Source: Flavobacterium sp. YO12 (GTDB lineage Bacteria > Bacteroidota > Bacteroidia > Flavobacteriales > Flavobacteriaceae). From it: a stretch of DNA of 64,000 nucleotides. Positions 36,519-44,068 of this stretch are shown piece after piece. The number at the start of each line of letters is the position of its first letter. The stretch's first letter is position 1. The stretch covers positions 1 through 64,000 of the forward strand of contig NZ_NRQU01000017.1 in assembly GCF_004119495.1 (NCBI RefSeq), in the 5' to 3' direction. The notes beneath the pieces were generated by a model. That model saw nothing but the letters and a program-made list of their open reading frames with translations. It did no database searches and was not told where the DNA came from. The translations under genes were made by a program, and so were the position numbers.

Positions 36519-37826
36519 TCAGGAAGTAATATTGTATTTCTTTTTAATTGCTTGGATTTCTTTTTCTAATCTGCTGAGAACTGCTAAGTCCGGCTTAGAC
36601 ATTTTTGATGCGGTTTTGTTCAGTTTTTTGTTAAGTAGAGACATTTCACGTCCAATGGTTGCCTGCTCAGTTATGGCATATGCTTCAGTCTGTTTTACTG
36701 ACGCATGACCCAGTAGTTCTTTAACGACATTTATAGGAACATTGTTGTTTAGTGTCACTGTGCTTCCAAAGGTTCGGCGCGCTATATGTGTATTTAATGT
36801 AAAAGGAAATCCGCAGAGGATTGCAATCTCTTTAAGATACTCATTCATTTTCTGATTAGAAGAAACAGGCAGTACAGTTCCGCGTTGAATACAAAGTGGA
36901 TGCTCTTTATATTTCTCAATAATTTTAAGTGCCTGAGGAAGCAGCGGGATATTCGTGGTAGAATTGGTTTTTTGTCTCTCTGACATAATCCATAGGTTGT
37001 CATCTATGCCTTTTTTAATATCAGTTCTCTTCAGTTGATAAGCATCAATGTAAGCAAGTCCCGTGTAACATTGAAATACAAATACATCTCTGACTACATT
37101 AAGCCTGTCAGTGGTAAAATAATGCTTTTCCAGTTCGTACAATTCTTGAGAGGTAAGAGGTTTCTTTACCATTTTAGTTTTTCGGCCTTTAAAATTCTTA
37201 AAAGGATCTTTATTGATAATTTCATTGTCGATTGCACGAATCACGATTTTTTTGAAATTGGCAATGTATTTAAGAGTAGTGTTATTGCTGCAGTCGCGGA
37301 CCGTTCTGAGATAAAACTCAAAGTCTTTTATAAATTCGAGATTTAGATCCGTAAATTCTAAGTCCTCTTTTTTGAACTTAAATTTGATAAAAGCCGTTAA
37401 GTGATTTTTAGTAATGGTAAATCGGTCAAGAGTTCCTTTTGCATATCCTTTTCCAAGAAGTGCTTTCATTTCGTCATTGTGCTTTTGAAATTCTTCCAGC
37501 ACTTTAATTCTTGGTGTTACTCTTCCAAGAATGTGATCCATAACTTTTTCAGTAGTTAGTGGTTTACCACTGTAAAGAATTTCTGTTTTGATTTCATGGA
37601 TTTTTAAAGTCAATGAATCCAAAAAGAAATTTAAGGATTTAGCATCTTCTTTAGAGCCGACTGCGCGTTCGGTTTTTTGATCCCATCGATCGATGTCCCA
37701 TTTTCGCTTAGTAGATGTTTCCTTGCTAATGCCGTCTACTGTCACTCTTAAGTGTACTGCTCTAATTTTACTTCCTTTGTGGGCGGTTTTTAAAAAAAAT
37801 GCCATCCCAAAACTGTTCTCTAACAT
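36519..37826 (-). CDS. Tyrosine recombinase/integrase of the element
   Basis: A site-specific recombinase of 435 residues in three parts: an arm-binding domain (AVHLRVTVDGISKETSTKRK), a SAM-like core-binding domain (about 120-210) and a catalytic domain. Visible catalytic residues are His347 and Arg350 in HIARRTF, His374 in LLGHAS and the nucleophile Tyr383 in TEAYAI. The first catalytic Arg is replaced (TGLAYID), as is usual in Bacteroidota integrases including IntDOT. It reads away from the tRNA-Tyr 290 bases to its right, which I infer to be the attachment gene. A helical tail after residue 400 ends KKKYNITS. Confidence 0.93.
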   Translation of the reverse strand: MLENSFGMAFFLKTAHKGSKIRAVHLRVTVDGISKETSTKRKWDIDRWDQKTERAVGSKEDAKSLNFFLDSLTLKIHEIKTEILYSGKPLTTEKVMDHILGRVTPRIKVLEEFQKHNDEMKALLGKGYAKGTLDRFTITKNHLTAFIKFKFKKEDLEFTDLNLEFIKDFEFYLRTVRDCSNNTTLKYIANFKKIVIRAIDNEIINKDPFKNFKGRKTKMVKKPLTSQELYELEKHYFTTDRLNVVRDVFVFQCYTGLAYIDAYQLKRTDIKKGIDDNLWIMSERQKTNSTTNIPLLPQALKIIEKYKEHPLCIQRGTVLPVSSNQKMNEYLKEIAILCGFPFTLNTHIARRTFGSTVTLNNNVPINVVKELLGHASVKQTEAYAITEQATIGREMSLLNKKLNKTASKMSKPDLAVLSRLEKEIQAIKKKYNITS

Positions 37827-38015
37827 AATTCAGTCTTTTAGATTAATAAATGTAGAATTACAGCACCAAAAAAACAAGTCGTTAACCTCGTTAACCCCTG
37901 TGTTTATAAGGGATTGTTTTAAATTCTGTGGCAAAACTTTCATTATGGATTTTTGCCACGATTTTGCCACAGAGATTTTGAGCAGTTTTAAAAAATTTGA
38001 AAAGCAGTATAAAAG

Positions 38016-38050
38016 AAAAAAACCTGCGAATCCTAGGATTTGCAGGTTTT
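38016..38050 (-). terminator. Terminator downstream of tRNA-Tyr
   Basis: On the minus strand AAAACCTGC and AATCC (from 38050) pair with GGATT and GCAGGTTTT, running into T-rich sequence at 38016. It lies 68 bases after the tRNA end. If the element inserted at the tRNA 3' end, this terminator belongs to the element side. Confidence 0.65.
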
Positions 38051-38117
38051 ACCACTGTTTTTTCGGGTTTTTGAAAAGATTGAAAAAGTGACCTTTTTAC
38101 TTCTTTTCCCCTTTCAG

Positions 38118-38198
38118 TGGGGAGAGCAGGATTCGAACCTGCGAAGTTCACACAGCAGATTTACAGTCTGCCCTCGTTGGCCGCTTGAGTATCTCCCC
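38118..38198 (-). tRNA. tRNA-Tyr (anticodon GTA)
   Basis: The acceptor stem GGGGAGA pairs with TCTCCCC, with discriminator A at 38118. The anticodon arm GCAGA-CTGTAAA-TCTGC carries GTA, and the T arm GCAGG-TTCGAAT-CCTGC is perfect. The variable arm is longer than 5 bases, as in bacterial tRNA-Tyr. The gene is complete; CCA is not encoded. Its 3' end faces the integrase gene, the standard arrangement for an integrative element using a tRNA as attachment site. Confidence 0.95.
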
Positions 38199-38238
38199 GA
38201 AGCTTTGTATTGTTGTGATTTGTTGTTCTAAGCGGTTG

Positions 38239-38269
38239 CAAATATAGGAACGTTTTCTACATCTACAAA
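38239..38269 (-). promoter_or_regulatory. Promoter of tRNA-Tyr
   Basis: Read on the minus strand, TTTG (38269-38266), 19 bases, then TATATTTG (38246-38239): an exact match to the Bacteroidota consensus TTTG-N19-TAnnTTTG, 41 bases before the mature tRNA start. The remaining bases 38270-38635 are very AT-rich with no gene that I can see. Confidence 0.8.
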
Positions 38270-38635
38270 CAAAAATCGAAGTTAATTTTAAGTTATTTTT
38301 AAATTATTTTTTAATTGATTGGAATTGAATAAAATAAAAAATTTATAAAATGTATTTTTTTTGAAATATTTTTAAAAGTAAGAATAATTGTACGGCTGTT
38401 TTGTGATTTTTGCTTTCAGTTTGATCTTTAATAAAGCTGTCAGCCCTTGCTTTTGTGGATGTATTAATTAGAATTAAGGAAAGAATATTTGTTTAGTATT
38501 GTACTTTATAGTTGGCTTAATCTAAATTTTTATTGATTGTTAAAATTTAAGTCATCAGTATATCACTCTTTCTTTGACTGAATTTTAATCTCAGCTTGAT
38601 GAAATTCCAATTTTAAATTGGCTATGGTATAAAAC

Positions 38636-38664
38636 AAAAAAATCTCCACTAGGGAGATTTTTTT
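38636..38664. terminator. Terminator of the TlpA gene
   Basis: AAAAAATCTCC pairs with GGGAGATTTTTTT around ACTA. It lies 20 bases beyond the stop of the leftward TlpA-type gene and works on both strands. Confidence 0.8.
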
Positions 38665-38684
38665 ATTCTATTTTAAGAATGGTA

Positions 38685-39851
38685 TTATTTAGCTAAAAGC
38701 TCTAATACTTTTGCTCTCAATTCTGGACCTCTTAAGTCTTGAGCAACTACTTTTCCTGAAGCATCAAGAATAAAAGTAGCTGGAATTGATTCAACATTAT
38801 ATTGTTTTGCAATTGGTTCATCCCAAAATTTTAGGTTTGAAACGTGTGTCCAAGTTAAACCATCTTTTGCGATAGCCTCTGTCCACTTGCTTTTGTCTTT
38901 GTCTAATGAAACTCCAACAATGTTTAATCCTTTTGAATGTAGCTCTTTGTAAATTGCTACAACATTAGGGTTTTCTTGTCGGCAAGGCCCGCACCATGAA
39001 GCCCAAAAATCAACGATAGTTACTTTGCCTAAACTTTCTTTAAGCGAAACTACTTTTCCTTCTGGATTTGGTGCAGAAAAGTCTGCTCTTCATTTAGCGT
39101 TACCAACTGCTGGAGCTGTAGCACCAACCGCAGGCATTTTCGCTTGACCTAATTTTGTTTTAACTTCTTTACCAGGAGTAGTATTTTTTAATGACTCATC
39201 TAAAGCATTAAATAAACTTTCTGTTTTTTTAATGTCAGCACTTGGGTCAGCAGCCATACCTTGAACAATTAGAACAGAGATAAAAGATTTTGGATGACCT
39301 TCAGCATAAGCTAAATATTTCTTTTTGCTGTTTTCTTGTACTTCTGTTTGAATAGTCATGTATTGTTTCATCAAGCCATTGATCGTTGCTGTATCTTGAG
39401 CTTGTTGAGCTTGCTGCATTTTTTGAGTATTCTTTTTCTGAAAATCAATTAAGCTTTTTTGAGTTTTGTTTAAATCTTCTTGAAATTTCACATACTCGTC
39501 ATTACTGTAAGTTCCAGAAATTTTTGATTTGTGGATACTGTCTTTATCAATTGCAATGTTGATTTCTCCTGTTTCTAAGATAAATGGGATTGGTCCGTTT
39601 GCACCTTGAAGAATTAATGTATGGAAAGCTGGTTCAGTAACTTTTCCTTTTATTTCAAATTTTCCATTTTCAACTTTTACTGTATCAAGTGCCAAAGGCA
39701 TTCTTGTAGCTGGGTCTAGACCTTGAAGGATAATGGTTTTTCCGTTTTCAATTCCAGTTGCGGTACCAGTAATTAAGTATTCTCCGTCTTTAACTTTACT
39801 GCATGAAATGATAGCCGCAGAAGCTGTAAGTAAAAAAAGTATTTTTTTCAT
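38685..39851 (-). pseudogene. TlpA-type thiol-disulfide reductase with DUF4369 domain, broken by in-frame TGA
   Basis: The first 253 codons encode a lipoprotein signal (SAAIISCSK), a DUF4369 domain (GEYLITGTATGIENGKTIIL) and a helical linker. A TGA at 39090-39092 then interrupts the frame. Directly after it, in the same frame and with no further stop to 38685, comes a complete thioredoxin-like domain (ADFSAPNPEGKVVSLKE, WASWCGPCRQEN with Cys287 and Cys290, IPATFILD). Intact homologues are one protein of about 390 residues that reduces periplasmic disulfides. There is no usable in-frame start for the second part. It is a nonsense mutation, a sequence error, or leaky readthrough; the preserved catalytic domain suggests a recent event. 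Confidence 0.88.
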
Positions 39852-40059
39852 TATAAAAAATTAATTAGTTAATTGATTTGTGCAACAAAAGTATCTAAAA
39901 TTATAAAACATACAGAATTTTGTAACCTAAAATTTTGTTATAGTTTTTTAGGGGTTAATTTGCCTGTAATCAATGTGTTTGGTGCTTTGGTTTGATTTAA
40001 AACTCTAGTTTTGGTTTTATTCTGAGGCGCGATTTTGATTTTTTCTAATTTTTAAGCAT

Positions 40060-40090
40060 AAAAAAAGCACCCTGTAAAAGAGTGCTTTTT
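40060..40090. terminator. Terminator after the J/KTSC gene
   Basis: AAAAAAGCAC (40061-40070) pairs with AGTGCTTTTT (40081-40090), one mismatch at the base, 20 bases beyond the stop of the leftward gene. Confidence 0.75.
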
Positions 40091-40109
40091 AGAATATTTT
40101 TTAAGAAAT

Positions 40110-40550
40110 CTATTCTTGATTTGTTTTCTTTCTCCAAGTAAAAGAGTTCAAAATGTGTCTTTTTGCAAATCTTCCAGGAGAATCTGCGTTTACCATTTTA
40201 ACGTAAGTTGCTTTAGGAACACTGATGTATTCGTAAACACTTCCGTTAGAAAAATCGATAATTAAACGACCTTCAACAAATTTATAATCAGTAATTGATG
40301 AAGTTGCGATAGTTTCAGTATATTCTGGTAAATTTAGTTTAATCGTTTCAGGATTAATACTTACCAAGAAATGGTACGCTTCAATGATAGCTTTACTTTT
40401 TTCTTCTGCCGCTTTCAAACCAGCATCATCGCCTTGAAATTTATCAGGATGAGCTTCTTTCATCGCATTACGATAAATGGTTTTTAAATCTTTTAATTCA
40501 GCAGTTTTGTCTACGTTTAGTAACTTGCGGTATTCAACTATTTTTTTCAT
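40110..40550 (-). CDS. J-domain and KTSC-domain protein
   Basis: A 146-residue protein. Residues 4-66 form a DnaJ-like J domain with the HPD motif (MKEAHPDKFQGDDA), which stimulates DnaK ATPase. Residues 80-140 form a KTSC domain (SSITDYKFVEGRLIIDFSNG, YEYISVPKATYVKMVNADSP), a fold linked to RNA or synthetase fusions. This pairing is common in Flavobacteriia. Monocistronic, with its own terminator. The cellular role is not known; I infer a co-chaperone. Confidence 0.85.
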   Translation of the reverse strand: MKKIVEYRKLLNVDKTAELKDLKTIYRNAMKEAHPDKFQGDDAGLKAAEEKSKAIIEAYHFLVSINPETIKLNLPEYTETIATSSITDYKFVEGRLIIDFSNGSVYEYISVPKATYVKMVNADSPGRFAKRHILNSFTWRKKTNQE

Positions 40551-40715
40551 AAATAAAAGGTAACTTCTTGTCTATTAGTTCGAAATGAGTGTTTTTACTT
40601 CAAAACGACAAATTTTTTGCAAAGGTACACTTTTTTTTAACTTTTCAGTTTTCATCTAAAAAATATTCCAGAAAGTTATCTGTAAAATGTAAAGAATCAT
40701 AGAAAGTAATACTGA

Positions 40716-40839
40716 TTTTAACCGCAAAGCACGCTAAGTTTTTTTAGGTGTTGATAAAAAAACGCAAAGTTCGCAAAGCTTTTTGTAAAATATAGCTTTG
40801 CGAACTTTGCGTAATTCTTAGAGTGCTTTGCGGTAAAAT
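40716..40839. repeat. Large double inverted repeat (GCAAAG type)
   Basis: Inner arms ACGCAAAGTTCGCAAAGC (40762-40779) and its exact complement (40795-40812) surround a 15-base loop. Outer arms with ACCGCAAAGCAC at 40721-40732 match 40823-40834, extended on both sides by nearly perfect flanks (TTTT, CTAAG). The 124-base unit fills the gap between two convergent-spaced genes and looks like a flavobacterial dispersed intergenic repeat. The rest of 40551-40873 shows no gene. Confidence 0.75.
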
Positions 40840-40873
40840 TTTCCTCACTTCAAGTTGAAACTCGAAATAAAAC

Positions 40874-41125
40874 TTACTTGTTTTCTGGTTTATGATTTGC
40901 TTTATCAAAATTCCTAGATTTCTTCGGGTATTTATCATAGCTGATATCACTTGGATTTTCGATTATAGATTTTATTGTAATCCAATCACCAACATTGAAA
41001 TTTGAATGTGCTATTTTATAATCTAAAAGATACTCACCACAGAAATAATTATTGTTTTCATCTTTTTCGATAATACCTGTATAAACTCCTTTTTGAGGCA
41101 TTCTTTCTTGCGAATCTTTAGACAT
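40874..41125 (-). CDS. Conserved small protein of unknown function
   Basis: An 83-residue protein starting MSKDSQERMPQKGVYTGIIE. The middle (YLLDYKIAHSNFNVGDWITI) looks like a small beta-barrel, and the end is Lys-rich. I do not recognise a named domain; the layout suggests a cytoplasmic OB- or SH3-like fold. It is divergent from the next gene. Confidence 0.6.
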   Translation of the reverse strand: MSKDSQERMPQKGVYTGIIEKDENNNYFCGEYLLDYKIAHSNFNVGDWITIKSIIENPSDISYDKYPKKSRNFDKANHKPENK

Positions 41126-41205
41126 GATTTTTTTGTTTTAAATTTATGAGGCAAAGTTAATCAATTTATGTTTGTTTTAGGGAGTTCGAGACAATCTGAG
41201 TATAT

Positions 41206-41754
41206 TTGCACATGCAGAGAAACTTTAAACCACATCCAAATTCTTTTAAAAATACCTTTTGTGTTTTTCATGAAGTACTTCCAAATGAAATTGAAGGTTT
41301 AAAAAAACAGTTCGAAAGCAAAGCAGGAAGTTCTTATTATTATACAGAAGAAGGGATGTACCGCGTTTCGAACCATTGGGGAAGACTAGCAAACAGCAAG
41401 TGGCGTTTAGTAGCTCGTGAACCTGAGACGGAATCAAAAACAAAAATTGGATTTGCGGCATGGAACGAGTTTTATCCCGATAATGCTGAGGAAAAACTAT
41501 ATTATTTAGAAGCAGATTTTGATAAAAACCTTGCCAATTATCAGCATAAGAATAATCCAAAATATGATAAAAAAGCAATTTTAAGAACAAGTTTTGAAAC
41601 TGCTAAAAGATTAAAACAAATTAGAAACTTACAGCAATTAACTTCGTGGGCAAAGTATTTTGATTATGACGATCTAGCCGATTTACGAAAGCAGATTATT
41701 GATGAATTGATCTATACGGAGAAAACATTAGAAGAAATTAAAAGAGAAATATAA
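41206..41754 (+). CDS. Conserved hypothetical protein, 182 residues
   Basis: A soluble protein starting MHMQRNFKPHPN; the second Met (41212) is an equally good start. It is rich in aromatic residues (GSSYYYTEEGMYRVSNHWGR, KIGFAAWNEFY) and ends in a helical Glu/Lys region. No domain recognised. Its stop overlaps the start of the next small gene (TAATG), so the two are coupled. Confidence 0.65.
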   Translation: MHMQRNFKPHPNSFKNTFCVFHEVLPNEIEGLKKQFESKAGSSYYYTEEGMYRVSNHWGRLANSKWRLVAREPETESKTKIGFAAWNEFYPDNAEEKLYYLEADFDKNLANYQHKNNPKYDKKAILRTSFETAKRLKQIRNLQQLTSWAKYFDYDDLADLRKQIIDELIYTEKTLEEIKREI

Positions 41755-41903
41755 TGGGACGGAATAACGAAAAGAATATTAAAACTCATAATGACAAGTT
41801 GCATAAAGCTCAAGCAAAGAAAAAGCAGGCAGAAATCGCCCGTAAAGAAAAGCTGAAAGAAATTGTGAAAAAATTCAACGAAGATAAAAAAGAAGAAAAG
41901 TAA
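41754..41903 (+). CDS. Small highly charged helical protein, 49 residues
   Basis: Starts MGRNNEKNIKTHNDK in a TAATG overlap with the previous stop and consists almost entirely of Lys, Glu, Asn and Ala in a heptad-like helix (HKAQAKKKQAEIARKEKLKE). Nearly a third of its residues are lysine. Tight coupling and clean ends support a real gene; the function is unknown. Confidence 0.6.
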   Translation: MGRNNEKNIKTHNDKLHKAQAKKKQAEIARKEKLKEIVKKFNEDKKEEK

Positions 41904-41907
41904 ATAT

Positions 41908-41970
41908 AGTTTCAAGTTTCATGTTGCACGTTTCAAGTTGTTGGAGCGAAAACCTGGAACTTGAAACCTG
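41908..41970. repeat. Short intergenic inverted repeat (TTTCAAG type)
   Basis: GTTTCAAGTT (41930-41939) pairs with AACTTGAAAC (41958-41967), and a further GTTTCAAGTTTC copy lies just left of it. It is typical of low-complexity dispersed repeats between flavobacterial genes and could act as a weak hairpin. Confidence 0.55.
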
Positions 41971-41982
41971 AAACAAAAAGAT

Positions 41983-42219
41983 ATGAATTCAAAATTTGAA
42001 ACCCTAAAAGCAAACGTTCAAGAAATTATTGATTTGATTGCTGCAAAAAACGACAGAGAAGCTAATAATAAATTGCTTGAAGTAAGTGATGAATTAGACG
42101 AAATGTTAGATCATGCCGAAGAAGATGAAGAACTTAGAGAAATAAGCAGATATCAAGTTTTATTGAATCAGCTTCATGTGAAAATTAACGGTGAAGAACA
42201 AGTTGACGGCGATGCATAA
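41983..42219 (+). CDS. Small acidic helical protein, 78 residues
   Basis: A strongly acidic helical protein starting MNSKFETLKANVQEIIDLIA. The middle (LDEMLDHAEEDEELREISRY) suggests a coiled coil. It overlaps the following YchJ-like gene by 8 bases, so they are probably coupled. No family recognised. Confidence 0.65.
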   Translation: MNSKFETLKANVQEIIDLIAAKNDREANNKLLEVSDELDEMLDHAEEDEELREISRYQVLLNQLHVKINGEEQVDGDA

Positions 42220-42586
42220 ATGTTATTGCGATACAGGCTTACAGTTCGAAAACTGCTGTGGTTTGTATCTTGAGAAAAAACAAAAAGCGCCAACAGCTTT
42301 GGCATTAATGCGTTCTAGATATTCAGCGTATGCAACTCATAATGCCGATTATCTTTTACAAACCACTTATGTTTCTGAAAGAGGATATTATTCTAAATCA
42401 GAAATTTTAAAATGGGCAACAGCAAATAAATGGCAGAAATTGGAGATTTTAAGTTTTACAGAAAACACTGTAGAATTTAAAGCCTATTTTCTCGATTCGA
42501 ACAATAAACCGCAAATACATTATGAATTTTCGACTTTTAAGTTTGAAGAAAATGAATGGTTTTATGTCGATGGAAAATTTGAATAA
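42212..42586 (+). CDS. YchJ/SEC-C-type protein
   Basis: A 124-residue protein of the YchJ (UPF0225) family. I start at 42212 so that it begins MHKCYCDTGLQFENCCG, the zinc-binding cysteine cluster expected at the N-terminus; an in-frame ATG 21 bases earlier is less natural. Then APTALALMRSRYSAYATHNA, the family hallmark, and an NTF2-like beta-rich end (EFKAYFLD, WFYVDGKF). The role is unknown; the SEC-C motif binds zinc and is linked to protein-protein contact. Confidence 0.8.
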   Translation: MHKCYCDTGLQFENCCGLYLEKKQKAPTALALMRSRYSAYATHNADYLLQTTYVSERGYYSKSEILKWATANKWQKLEILSFTENTVEFKAYFLDSNNKPQIHYEFSTFKFEENEWFYVDGKFE

Positions 42587-42692
42587 TTGATATAATTTGG
42601 ATGACTTTTGAGTTGTTGTGCGATAATACTTTAACTAAAAATTAATAAACGTTTCGTTTTTCATAATTCTAAAAAACCTTAATTTTAGAATT

Positions 42693-43811
42693 ATGAAAAA
42701 CGAGTTTAAAAAAGGGTTTTATTTTAAAGCATACGAAGCTCCATTTCAGTCTCCGTTTGAGAAACTTTTTGGCATTTTCAAAGAGTTAATTACCCATACT
42801 TCGGGTGATTTTGATGAAGCTATAGATTGGCTTCGGGAATTGGATAAGGAATATAAGCTTACCGATGAAAACTACACTATCGATGATTTTATCGAAGATT
42901 TAAAAAAGAAAGGTTACATAAAAGACGAAATAAAAGGAGATGGTACAAATGGTTTTGGTATCACTGCTAAAACAGAACGTGCAATTCGTCAGCAGGCTTT
43001 AGATCAGATTTTCGGAAATTTAAAACGTTCAGGAAACGGAAATCATAAAACGAAATATGCAGGAAATGGTGATGAACATACGGGAGAATTTCGTGAGTTT
43101 AATTTTGGCGACAGTTTAGAACGTATTTCATTGACAGAAAGCCTTAGAAACGCTCAAATTAATAATGGAGTTGAGAGTTTCATGCTCACCGAGAATGATT
43201 TGGTTGTTGAGGAAGCTCAGTACAAAGCGCAAATGAGTACCGTTTTGATGATTGATATCAGTCACAGTATGATTTTGTACGGTGAAGATCGAATTACTCC
43301 AGCGAAGAAAGTTGCAATGGCTTTGGCCGAATTAATAACGACACGCTACCCTAAAGACACACTTGATATTTTAGTTTTTGGAAATGATGCTTGGACAATT
43401 CCAATTAAAGATTTACCGTATTTGCAAGTTGGACCTTATCATACCAATACCGTTGCCGGATTGCAATTGGCGATGGATATTTTGCGTCGAAAACGAAATA
43501 CCAACAAGCAGATTTTTATGATTACAGATGGGAAACCAAGCTGTGTGCGTGAGCGCGACGGTTCGTATTATATGAACAGTAACGGACTTGATGAATATAT
43601 TGTCGATAAATGTTATACACAAGCTCAGCAAGCCAGAAAATTACATATTCCGATAACCACTTTTATGATTGCAAATGACCCTTATTTGCAGCGATTTGTA
43701 AATCATTTTACCGAAGCCAATCAAGGAAAAGCATTTTATACTGGATTGAAAGGTTTAGGAGAAATGATTTTTGAAGATTATGAAACGAATAGGAAGAAAA
43801 GGATTAAATAA
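42693..43811 (+). CDS. VWA-domain protein (partner of the AAA ATPase)
   Basis: A 372-residue cytoplasmic protein. The N-terminal 170 residues are helical; residues 183-365 form a von Willebrand A domain whose metal site DISHS (residues 188-192) is intact, with the later TDGKPS motif. MoxR-type AAA ATPase plus VWA pairs act as chaperone-like or metal-insertion machines. The partner ATPase is the next gene, separated by a 257-base gap with palindromic repeats, so it may have its own promoter. Confidence 0.85.
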   Translation: MKNEFKKGFYFKAYEAPFQSPFEKLFGIFKELITHTSGDFDEAIDWLRELDKEYKLTDENYTIDDFIEDLKKKGYIKDEIKGDGTNGFGITAKTERAIRQQALDQIFGNLKRSGNGNHKTKYAGNGDEHTGEFREFNFGDSLERISLTESLRNAQINNGVESFMLTENDLVVEEAQYKAQMSTVLMIDISHSMILYGEDRITPAKKVAMALAELITTRYPKDTLDILVFGNDAWTIPIKDLPYLQVGPYHTNTVAGLQLAMDILRRKRNTNKQIFMITDGKPSCVRERDGSYYMNSNGLDEYIVDKCYTQAQQARKLHIPITTFMIANDPYLQRFVNHFTEANQGKAFYTGLKGLGEMIFEDYETNRKKRIK

Positions 43812-44068
43812 AGTTGCTAAGGTTCTAAGATGCTAAGATACGGAGGTTTCTTTGCGCCTGAATATACGTTGCGTTTATATTGTAGAGACACACCGCAGTG
43901 CGTCTAATACAACAATTGTCACGCTGCGCGAAGTCGAAGCGCCGCTTCAATTGGGTTTGAGAAAAATTAAAGACAACGTAATCGTAGAAACGCACTGCAG
44001 TGCATCTACACACAGTAATGACGCAATATTTGTCATTAAAAATAAATAACAATTTATATTTCAATAAA
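43812..44068. repeat. Intergenic block with two copies of a palindromic repeat
   Basis: Two copies of one palindromic unit: 43882-43910 (GTAGAGACACACCGCAGTGC core) and 43984-44009 (GTAGAAACGCACTGCAGTGC core), each with GCACTGCAGTGC-like symmetry and GTAGA/TCTAC ends. Before them 43817-43840 holds a CTAAGGTTCTAAGATGCTAAG unit also seen near 54002. They look like miniature dispersed repeats; no gene is visible. Confidence 0.65.

Noticed and set aside
38020..38050. Partial copy of the tRNA-Tyr T arm as an attachment-site duplicate
   Set aside because: The shared AACCTGCGAA is short and forms one arm of a symmetric terminator; it does not continue into the acceptor stem sequence.
39090..39092. 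TGA read as selenocysteine in the TlpA-type gene
   Set aside because: The catalytic CGPC cysteines are both normal, the TGA lies in a linker, and no SECIS-like hairpin follows directly.
43852..44049. Plus-strand open frame of 65 codons between the VWA and ATPase genes
   Set aside because: It consists of the two palindromic repeats read through; repeated VETH-SAS segments come from the repeat, not from a protein.
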